5,193 nucleotides of DNA from CAYGWP01 sp964353455 (GTDB taxonomy: Bacteria > Planctomycetota > Phycisphaerae > FEN-1346): NCBI GenBank assembly GCA_964353455.1, contig CAYGWP010000488.1, positions 1 to 5,193 of the forward strand, in the 5' to 3' direction. Shown piece by piece: positions 1-5,193 of this stretch. The notes beneath the pieces are model-generated. The model did not search any database and was not told the origin of the DNA. It worked only from the letters and a program-made list of their open reading frames with translations. The position numbers and the translations under genes were made by a program. Position 1 is the first letter of the stretch. Every line of letters begins with the position of its first letter.

Positions 1-348
1 GCATTACGCGGCATGGGGCCCGGCAAGGTGAAGTCCGCATCGCCCATCGACGGCGGCCCGCCCATCTACGGCGAATCGGGCAAACGCTACCGCCTGGCGG
101 GGTGGGTGAAGACGCAGGGAGTCCAGGATGGCGGCGCCTACTTGCAGGTGGATGACGTCTTCTTCAACTGGGAGGACGTCAAGGCGACGCGCCGAACGGA
201 GAAACTCGCCGGCGATCACGACTGGACCCGGCTGGAAGTCGATTTCACCCCGTCGCCGAGGGCCCCGTTGCTGCTGATCAAATTGTGCGTCGAGGGCACT
301 GGCGCGGCCTGGTTCGACGATCTGGAACTGGTGGAGGTGGCACGATAA
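1..348 (+). CDS. C-terminal part of a protein ending in a carbohydrate-binding-like beta-sandwich (5' end outside window)
   Basis: The reading frame is open from base 1 to a TAA at 346-348. It gives 115 residues of a C-terminus whose start lies upstream; the ATG at 13 is internal to the frame and probably not the start. The visible part has the pattern of CBM4/9-like jelly-roll domains: a segment reading YRLAGWVKTQGV near residues 30-41 (strand in which the ligand modifies the 'self'), an alternating strand AYLQVDDVFF, the DWTRLEVDFTP strand, and the closing AAWFDDLELVEV strand. The final W-F-D-D motif is very common at the end of such domains in secreted PVC proteins. The catalytic or N-terminal part is not visible, so the enzyme activity, if any, cannot be named. 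The stop overlaps the start of the next gene, which suggests co-transcription. The domain assignment is by motif resemblance only. Confidence 0.8.
   Translation, partial: ALRGMGPGKVKSASPIDGGPPIYGESGKRYRLAGWVKTQGVQDGGAYLQVDDVFFNWEDVKATRRTEKLAGDHDWTRLEVDFTPSPRAPLLLIKLCVEGTGAAWFDDLELVEVAR
333..337 (+). promoter_or_regulatory. Ribosome binding site inside the upstream gene, fixing the start at 348
   Basis: GGAGG lies 10 bases before the ATG at 348, within the last codons of the upstream gene. With the TAATG stop/start overlap at 346-350 and the signal peptide that begins right after this ATG, it favours 348 over the in-frame GTG at 285. Starting at 285 would add 21 Arg/Gly-rich residues before the signal peptide and overlap the upstream gene by 64 bases. 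Confidence 0.7.
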
Positions 349-3300
349 TGCAGACACAAAGTTCTTTTCGCGCGACGTCCCTTTCATTGCGGATGGTTTC
401 GGTTGTCGGCATCCTGGTGGCGGCGATGGCTCCGGACGCCCTGGCCGGCCCGGCGGATGAGGCCAAGCAGATTGCCTCTTTGGCCGGCTTCCACGGCGGC
501 CTGGCCATCCACGTCGCCTGCGGGGACGGGCAACTCACGGCGGCGCTGCGCCTGGCGGACAACTGCGTCGTTCAGGGACTGGAGACCGACGCGAAACGCG
601 TCGAAACGGCGCGCGCGGCCATCCGTGCGATGGGACTGTACGGACCGGTTTCCGTCATGCACTGGAGCGGGAAGAAACTCCCTTACGTTGACAACCTGGC
701 GACGCTCGTGGTCTGCGAGGACGCCGGCGCGGTTCCGGCGGGCGAACTTCTGCGCGTGCTCCGGCCGAACGGCGCCGCGGCGGTCAAGCGGAACGGCCAA
801 TGGACCGTGACGGTCAAGCCTCAGTTGGAAGGCGCCGACGAGTGGCAGCAGCACTATCACGGCGCGGACAACAACGCCGTGGCCCAGGACGTTGTCGTTG
901 GTCCGCCCCGGCGGTACCAGTGGCTGGGCGAACCGGAGTGGCAGCGCGCGCACTTCACGCTGCCTTCGATTACCAGCATGGTCTCCGCGAAAGGCCGCCT
1001 GTTCACCGTCGAGGACCTTGGCTCGGCCGAGCACCCCGCCCTGCCTGGTAAACATGCGCTCGTGGCCCGCGACGCCTACAACGGGATTGTCCTCTGGCGG
1101 GTCATGTTTCCCGATTGGCTCCCGATCTACATCGGGGTCAAAAGTATGCCCGTGCAGTTCCAGCGGCGGCTGGCCGCCGTGGGGGACGCCGTCTATTGCA
1201 CCGCCGGATACTCGGCGCCGATTACCGCGTTCGATGCGGCAACGGGTCGCGTGATGAGAGAATATGAGCGGACGGCGGGGACCGTGGAGTTCGTGCATGA
1301 CCGGGGCGTGCTGTACGTTGTCGCGGGCGATCCGTACGACGTCTCGAGGTTGTTGCGTAACTCTATGTCGCGTAACCCTAAGCTGGATGACTTCTGGTTC
1401 AAGCCCGGTGCGTATGGGCCGACCGCCAGAAAGTCCGACGATACGAAGAACGAGATCCTGGCCGTGGACGCCGCCTCCGGCCAAGAGCTTTGGAGAATCT
1501 CGGGGAGCGACACGAAAGACTACGAAGGGGCGACGCTCGGGGTTATCGGCGACCGCGTGGTCTATGCGACGACGAAGGAACTCGTCTGCCTGGACCGCGC
1601 GACGGGCAAGTCGCTGTGGCGCGTCGGCCCCATCGACCTCAAGGCGTCGTCGGGCGTGACGGTGTCGCTCGTGCTCTCGGACCGCGCCGCTTATGTCGCC
1701 GATGTCGTGCAGCTCCGGGCGTTCCGCCTGACCGACGGCCAGGCCCTCTGGGCAAGGCCCGTCAGGACCAATCATACTAAGCCGCCGGATGTGTTTTTGG
1801 CAAACGGCCTGGTCTGGACGGGGGCGTACGTTGTGGACGGGCCAGCCGCCCCGTCGGCAAAGCAATGGAGCGGCGCTAACGGCTTCGATCCCGAGACTGG
1901 AAAGCTGGTCAAACAGCTCGATCAAAAGATGAGTGGCCCCATGGGCCATGACCGCTGTTACCGGAACCGGATCACGACGCAGTATTACATCAACACCGCG
2001 ACCGGCGGCAGCGATTTCCTCGGGCTAAGCTCCGCCTCCGAGTTTCCCAATCCCTGGATCCGCAGCACCTGCGGCATTGGCCCGTTGCCGTGCAACGGCC
2101 TTTACTACGTCGGGCCGATCGCCTGCGGGTGCTGCAACCACGTGATGCTGAACGGAATGAACGCGATGGCGGCGGAGCCGGGCCTCGCCAAATCGGACCA
2201 GCCCATCCGCGTGGCAGCGGAGGCCGCCCTGGAAAAAGGCCCCGCGTTCGATTTCGCCTCGTCCGCCAAGGGCGACGCCGCCATTGACGATTGGCCCACC
2301 TACCGCCACGACAACGCCAGGACCGGGACGACGAAGAACAAGACTCCGGCCGCGCTCGCCAAACGCTGGGAGGCGAAAATCGGCGCCCGCGCCAGCGCCC
2401 CTGTCATTGCCGCCGGCATGGTGTTCGTGGCGGACATGGACGGCCACGCCGTCTGCGCCCTCAGCGCGGCGGACGGCAAGAGCGTCTGGCGTTTTTCCGC
2501 CGAGGGACGCGTGGACTCGCCGCCGACTTACTATCGGGGCCTCCTTCTCTTCGGGTCGCGCGACGGCTCGGTCTATTGCCTCCGCGCCTCCGACGGGGCG
2601 CTCGCCTGGCGGTTCCTACCGCTCGAGCGGCGGCTGATCTGCGCCTATGGGCAGCCGGAGTCGGCGTGGCCGATTTGCGGCAGCGTCCTCGTCCGGGACG
2701 GGCTGGTGTATTTCGCTGCGGGGAGGAATTCCTTCACTGACGGCGGCATCTTCCTGTATGCGCTCGATCCGCGTTCCGGCAACGTCGTTCATCAGAAGCG
2801 GATGTACGGCCCGTTCGGCGCGGGCGGGTTCCAGATCGCGAATTCGGGGGACGCCCTCGGCACAGGTATCGAGGGATTCAAAGGGGACGTTTTTGTCGCC
2901 GACGACCAATTGCTCTATCTCCGGCACCAGGCCTTCAACGCCGACCTCTCGCCGGTCAGGCCTCAGGATGTCAAGCAGCCGCACCTGATTCCCTCACACG
3001 GTTTCCTCACGGCGATCCCCAACCATCGCTCGTTCTGGACCATCGACGTCATGTTGCGTTACGACCTCACCACAGGCGAGAAGGGCGGCGTACGTGGCGA
3101 CATCCTCGTCATTGACGGCGAGCGCTTTTACGAAGTACGGGGCTATATCCCCGGGCGCCATAGCTTGTTCGATCCTCGCTCCGGCAGGACCGTAACCGTC
3201 GGCGGCAGCTCCGGGCGCGAGCCCGATCCTCGCCCCGGCTACACGCTCTATGCGGGGAAGTACCGCATCCCGGCGACAGATTCCGCAGACGCCGACACGA

Positions 3301-3632
3301 CGGCTGCGAAAGCCAAGGGGATAGCCGTGTTGGGTATTGTCACCTCGGAGAAACTCTGGAGCAGTTCCATTCCGTTGACCGGCAAAGCGATCGCGCTGGC
3401 CAACGACGTGCTTTTCGTCGCCGGGACCCCGGTCGTTTTCCCGGAGAACGACCTGGGGAAAGCCTACGAGGGGCGAATGGGCGGCATCCTGTGGGCGGCG
3501 TCCGCTTCCACGGGAGAAAAGCTGGCCCAGTACGCGCTCGACGCGCCGCCGGCCTGGGACGGGCTGGCCGCCGCCAACGGCATGCTCTTCCTTTCGCTCG
3601 CCGACGGGCGTGTGTTGTGCATGGGGCCATAG
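348..3632 (+). CDS. Exported methyltransferase-like / PQQ-type beta-propeller fusion protein
   Basis: The product has 1094 residues. Residues 1-33 form a signal peptide (Arg-15, hydrophobic 16-28, cleavage after ALA at 31-33). Residues about 40-150 resemble a class I SAM-dependent methyltransferase: glycine motif VACGDGQLT near 56-64, acidic GLETD at 77-81 and LRVLRPNG near 135-142. Residues about 185-530 and 649-1094 are two sets of PQQ-like propeller blades, with repeats of the form D-x-x-(T/S/D)-G-x-x-x-W at 373-386, 415-427, 459-472, 705-720 and 745-756. The junction carries GHDRCYRNR (533-541), WIRSTCG (570-576), PCNGLYY (581-587) and ACGCCNH (592-598). The second half opens with WPTYRHDNARTG at 649. 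From memory, PVC bacteria carry many proteins of this layout, often annotated as PQQ-binding-like repeat proteins; their substrate is unknown. The first glycine of the SAM motif is Ala-57, and SAM is not expected outside the cytoplasm, so the domain may not be catalytic. Location is probably periplasmic or extracytoplasmic. No frameshift or truncation is seen. Confidence 0.93.
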   Translation: MQTQSSFRATSLSLRMVSVVGILVAAMAPDALAGPADEAKQIASLAGFHGGLAIHVACGDGQLTAALRLADNCVVQGLETDAKRVETARAAIRAMGLYGPVSVMHWSGKKLPYVDNLATLVVCEDAGAVPAGELLRVLRPNGAAAVKRNGQWTVTVKPQLEGADEWQQHYHGADNNAVAQDVVVGPPRRYQWLGEPEWQRAHFTLPSITSMVSAKGRLFTVEDLGSAEHPALPGKHALVARDAYNGIVLWRVMFPDWLPIYIGVKSMPVQFQRRLAAVGDAVYCTAGYSAPITAFDAATGRVMREYERTAGTVEFVHDRGVLYVVAGDPYDVSRLLRNSMSRNPKLDDFWFKPGAYGPTARKSDDTKNEILAVDAASGQELWRISGSDTKDYEGATLGVIGDRVVYATTKELVCLDRATGKSLWRVGPIDLKASSGVTVSLVLSDRAAYVADVVQLRAFRLTDGQALWARPVRTNHTKPPDVFLANGLVWTGAYVVDGPAAPSAKQWSGANGFDPETGKLVKQLDQKMSGPMGHDRCYRNRITTQYYINTATGGSDFLGLSSASEFPNPWIRSTCGIGPLPCNGLYYVGPIACGCCNHVMLNGMNAMAAEPGLAKSDQPIRVAAEAALEKGPAFDFASSAKGDAAIDDWPTYRHDNARTGTTKNKTPAALAKRWEAKIGARASAPVIAAGMVFVADMDGHAVCALSAADGKSVWRFSAEGRVDSPPTYYRGLLLFGSRDGSVYCLRASDGALAWRFLPLERRLICAYGQPESAWPICGSVLVRDGLVYFAAGRNSFTDGGIFLYALDPRSGNVVHQKRMYGPFGAGGFQIANSGDALGTGIEGFKGDVFVADDQLLYLRHQAFNADLSPVRPQDVKQPHLIPSHGFLTAIPNHRSFWTIDVMLRYDLTTGEKGGVRGDILVIDGERFYEVRGYIPGRHSLFDPRSGRTVTVGGSSGREPDPRPGYTLYAGKYRIPATDSADADTTAAKAKGIAVLGIVTSEKLWSSSIPLTGKAIALANDVLFVAGTPVVFPENDLGKAYEGRMGGILWAASASTGEKLAQYALDAPPAWDGLAAANGMLFLSLADGRVLCMGP

Positions 3633-3671
3633 CGAGGCGCTCCAGGCGATGTCGGGGGAGTTCATTTGTGA

Positions 3672-3758
3672 GGCCCTTACACGCTCAAAGGCAAAGGCGA
3701 GATGGAAATCCGTTGGCGCGATTCCTGGGATCTATCGCTGTTCGATGGGCCGCGCTAA
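3672..3758 (+). other. Possible 3' remnant of a lost gene, ending at the insertion-sequence target site
   Basis: Between the propeller gene and the insertion sequence, one frame is open after a TGA at 3669-3671 and ends in TAA at 3756-3758. It would encode 28 residues ending MEIRWRDSWDLSLFDGPR. The mix of residues (Trp, Asp, Leu, Phe) looks more like real protein than the Arg/Ser/Ala-rich products of the other frames here. There is an ATG at 3702 but no ribosome binding site before it. It shares the frame of the propeller gene but is separated from it by two stops (3630 and 3669). It could be the eroded tail of another gene or chance. I do not recognise it as any family. Confidence 0.25.
3756..3758 (+). 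repeat. Target-site duplication, left copy (TAA)
   Basis: TAA directly precedes the left inverted repeat and is repeated directly after the right one at 4650-4652. A 3-bp TNA duplication is usual for part of the IS5 family, so it fits the element. Three bases alone could match by chance. Confidence 0.7.
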
Positions 3759-3776
3759 GAAGCTGTTTCATAACCC
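3759..3776 (+). repeat. Left terminal inverted repeat of the insertion sequence
   Basis: GAAGCTGTTTCATAACCC matches the reverse complement of 4632-4649 at 17 of 18 positions; the one difference is T at 3771 against C in the other arm. Similarity fades after position 18. Confidence 0.92.
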
Positions 3777-3814
3777 CGGAGTTTGCCGATGAAGATAACA
3801 GTTCCACATTCAAT

Positions 3815-3821
3815 AAGGAGG
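3815..3821 (+). promoter_or_regulatory. Ribosome binding site of the transposase
   Basis: AAGGAGG stands 7 bases before the ATG at 3829. It is a near-ideal Shine-Dalgarno sequence and picks this ATG over an upstream TTG at 3783 and ATG at 3789 in the other frame. Confidence 0.85.
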
Positions 3822-3828
3822 CCAACCG

Positions 3829-4640
3829 ATGGCCAAGGAACTGTTGCCCGACTCCCTCTGGGCCGAGGTCGCTCCGCTTCTGCCTCCGCATCCGCCCCAG
3901 ACCAAAGGCGGGCGTCCGTGGTGCGACGACCGGGCGGCCCTGCGCGGGGTGATCTTCGTCCTGCGCAGCGGCATCACCTGGCAAATGCTGCCCACCGATG
4001 CCTTCGGCGTCAGCGGCTCGACCTGTTGGCGTCGCTTTGCCGCATGGTCCGCCGCCGGCATCTGGCCGGAGGTCCACCATCGACTGTTGAACCGTCTGGG
4101 CCGTTTGGGCCAAGTAGACCTCTCCAAGGCGGTGATCGACTCGGCATCCGTGCGGGCGCTTTTTGGGGGCCGCACACCGGTCCCAGCCCGGTAGATCGAG
4201 CCAAGAATGGCTGCAAACGGCACCTCATCACGGATGCCAAGGGGCTGCCTTTGCTGGTCCAGACCACCCCGGCCAACGTCCGCGACGATGTGCCGGCTCT
4301 CCAGATGGTGGGGCGACTGCCTGCCATTCAAGGGCCGCGCGGCCGTCCGCGACGCAAGCCCGGAAGCCTCTTCGGTGATCGGGGCTACGGCTTTCCTGGG
4401 CTCATCGTCCAAGTGGTCGCGCTGGGCATTGCCAGTTTTCTGGCACCGCGTGGCCAAGAACACGGGAGTGGTCTGGGACGGGTGCGGTACGTGGTGGAGC
4501 AGACCTTGGCCGCCTTTGGCCAGTTCCGCCGCATCAAGTTCTGCTACGAACGCGAAGGCGTCCATTTTCAAGCCTTCCACGATCTTGCTGCCGTTTCCAT
4601 CTGCTTCAACCGCCTCCGGCAAGTGACCGGAGGGTTGTGA
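3829..4640 (+). CDS. IS5/IS427-type DDE transposase, expressed by -1 frameshift
   Basis: The first frame (ATG 3829, stop TAG 4192-4194) encodes 121 residues alone. Its N-terminal region matches the DUF4096 domain of IS4/IS5 transposases (LPDSLWAEVAPLLPP, GRPWCDDRAALRGVIFVLRSG, WRRFAAWSAAGIW) and it contains the first catalytic Asp (IDSASVRA, D104). The rest of the enzyme lies in the -1 frame up to TGA 4638-4640: TGPSPVDRAKNGCKRHL, the GRPRRKPGSL box, the second Asp in GDRGY and the Glu in RYVVEQ. A slip at about 4160-4170 gives a fused protein of about 270 residues with D104, D184 and E224, a normal length and arrangement for the family. The C-terminus ends inside the right inverted repeat, as is common in compact elements. 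The fused protein would cut and rejoin the element's ends. Frameshift expression is known in the IS427 group; a disabling mutation or sequencing error in the T/G run is the alternative. Confidence 0.9.
4159..4192 (+). promoter_or_regulatory. Probable programmed -1 frameshift signal of the transposase
   Basis: A run of five T (4160-4164) followed by five G (4165-4169) sits exactly where the coding potential passes from one frame to the next. Slippage on GGG-GGC gives FGG followed by PHTGPSPVDR, which aligns best with the family pattern GG-x-x-TGPxPxDR; slippage on TTT would give FWGPHTGP. Five bases downstream of the run, ACCGG (4176-4180) can pair with CCGGT (4188-4192) around a 7-base loop, a weak hairpin that could stimulate the shift. 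The zero-frame TAG begins at the last base of this stem. Confidence 0.6.
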
Positions 4641-4649
4641 AACAGCTTC
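4632..4649 (-). repeat. Right terminal inverted repeat of the insertion sequence
   Basis: Read on the - strand this is GAAGCTGTTTCACAACCC, one base different from the left repeat. It contains the last codons and TGA stop (4638-4640) of the transposase. Confidence 0.92.
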
Positions 4650-4652
4650 TAA
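4650..4652 (+). repeat. Target-site duplication, right copy (TAA)
   Basis: Direct copy of the TAA at 3756-3758, adjoining the outer end of the right inverted repeat. Confidence 0.7.
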
Positions 4653-4699
4653 GCGCCAGCCGAGTGGTTACTACTTGTATTTGTATCTTGCATCACTTC

Positions 4700-4706
4700 A
4701 AAGGAG
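4700..4706 (+). promoter_or_regulatory. Ribosome binding site of the last gene
   Basis: AAAGGAG lies 6 bases before the ATG at 4713 and decides that start. The 47 bases between the insertion sequence and this site are relatively AT-rich (around 4665-4700), but I see no pair of well-spaced promoter boxes. Confidence 0.85.
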
Positions 4707-4712
4707 AAGAAC

Positions 4713-5193
4713 ATGAGCTGCACCCGTACGATACTGACAATCATTGGTCTATGCCTGGCGCTGCCCGCGCTGGCGCAATCCCCCAAGATTGCTGATGGCA
4801 AGCCCCGGCAATTCTCGCGCGACATCCGCCTGACGGATGTGCTCAATCACCGATGGGTCGATGAACTCGTCACCTACAACCTGGACTTCCCGGCGGAGCA
4901 AGCCACGTTGGATTCAATCCGGCTGTACGAGAGGGAGCGTGGAAAGGAAATACCTTTCCAACTGTCGGGGGTCGTCTTCCACGATGAGAAGCGGCAACTC
5001 GTCAAGTCGGTGACAATCGCCTTCTTCGTTGATGAACTGCCCGCCCAGGGGGCGCGCACGTACACCGTGCTCTGGGATCCCGGCGCCTTCACCGGCGCGG
5101 CTCAGCCTGCCGCCGCGTTGAAGGAAACCGACCTGAAGGCGGAGACGTTTGAGGTGACCAACGGCCTGTTCAGCGTGCGCCTTGCCGGTGAGA
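4713..5193 (+). CDS. N-terminal part of an exported beta-rich protein, possibly polysaccharide-active (3' end outside window)
   Basis: The frame is open from ATG 4713 to the window end, giving 160 residues. Residues 1-21 are a clear signal peptide: Arg-5, a hydrophobic core (about 7-17), then PALA with cleavage expected before Gln-22. The following part is beta-strand-like: VDELVTYNLDFP (49-60), IRLYERERGKEIPFQL (69-84), a KSVTIAFFVDELP strand, ARTYTVLW, and at the end ETFEVTNGLFSVRLAGE (144-160). The pattern 'property of the ligand changed, IPFQL' and the '(F)EVxNGLxxVxL' strand resemble the N-terminal sandwich domains of some glycoside hydrolases and polysaccharide lyases, but no catalytic region is visible and I do not recognise the family. 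The start is supported by a strong ribosome binding site. The insertion sequence ends 60 bp upstream, so the original promoter region may be separated or lost. Confidence 0.85.
   Translation, partial: MSCTRTILTIIGLCLALPALAQSPKIADGKPRQFSRDIRLTDVLNHRWVDELVTYNLDFPAEQATLDSIRLYERERGKEIPFQLSGVVFHDEKRQLVKSVTIAFFVDELPAQGARTYTVLWDPGAFTGAAQPAAALKETDLKAETFEVTNGLFSVRLAGE

Larger units (their letters stand above)
3759..4649 (+). mobile_element. IS5-family insertion sequence, IS427-like, 891 bp
   Basis: The element is bounded by 18-bp inverted repeats (17 of 18 matching) and a TAA duplication, and holds a single transposase split over two overlapping frames. Size, two-frame layout, terminal repeats and TNA-type target all agree with the IS427 group of the IS5 family. 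Both ends and all three catalytic residues are present, so it appears structurally complete and could be recent. The transposase reads in the same direction as the neighbouring genes. The exact named element cannot be given from memory. Confidence 0.92.

Noticed and set aside
285..347. In-frame GTG at 285 as an earlier start of the propeller gene
   Set aside because: It would put 21 Arg/Gly-rich residues before the signal peptide and overlap the upstream gene; the ATG at 348 has a good ribosome binding site and a direct signal peptide.
384..1949. A 521-codon open frame on the - strand opposite the propeller gene
   Set aside because: It is antisense to a well-supported gene, its product is rich in Arg, His and Gly with no family motif, and long antisense frames are expected in GC-rich coding DNA.
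2124..2144. Haem c attachment motif (CxxCH) in the Cys-rich junction
   Set aside because: The order is C-G-C-C-N-H; no cysteine pair stands in the required spacing directly before the His.
3633..3755. Transcription terminator after the propeller gene
   Set aside because: Only very short self-complementary stretches are present and no T run follows any of them.
3783..4158. The -1 frame upstream of the slip site read as one 285-residue protein from TTG 3783
   Set aside because: The part before the slip site is Arg/Pro/Ser-rich and lacks the transposase N-terminal motifs, which are all in the other frame. Only the part after the slip is real coding sequence.
3810..4622. A 270-codon - strand frame across the insertion sequence
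   Set aside because: It is the antisense shadow of the transposase and shows no protein-family motif.
4653..4712. Outward promoter from the right end of the insertion sequence, or a native promoter
   Set aside because: TTGTGA in the repeat and TTGTAT/TATCTT further on are not spaced about 17 bases from a convincing partner box.

Overview
The window is GC-rich and every gene I can support lies on the + strand. It suggests a bacterium of the PVC group (Planctomycetota, Lentisphaerota, Kiritimatiellota or Verrucomicrobiota). The main reason is the large gene at 348-3632, which joins a methyltransferase-like domain to a PQQ-type beta-propeller in a secreted protein. From memory, this architecture is typical of that group. 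The phylum is an inference; no rRNA or other marker gene is present.

Layout: (1) 1-348 is the 3' end of a gene whose product ends in a carbohydrate-binding-like beta-sandwich. (2) 348-3632 is a complete 1094-residue exported protein: signal peptide, Rossmann methyltransferase-like domain, first propeller half, Cys-rich junction, second propeller half. Its ATG overlaps the upstream stop by one base (TAATG), so the two genes are probably translationally coupled. (3) 3633-3755 holds no complete gene, only a short open segment that may be the tail of a lost gene. (4) 3759-4649 is an 891-bp insertion sequence of the IS5 family (IS427-like), with 18-bp inverted repeats matching at 17 positions, a 3-bp TAA target duplication, and a transposase split over two frames that needs a -1 frameshift. 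(5) 4713-5193 is the start of another exported protein, cut by the window end, with a good ribosome binding site 60 bp beyond the element.

How the parts may work together: the three host genes look like one co-directional cluster of exported proteins, with sugar-binding or polysaccharide-related folds suggested at both ends and a large propeller protein between them. The insertion sequence landed in what would have been a 186-bp intergenic gap. It may have separated the last gene from the upstream transcript or from its own promoter. I found no RNA gene, CRISPR array, or convincing promoter or terminator.
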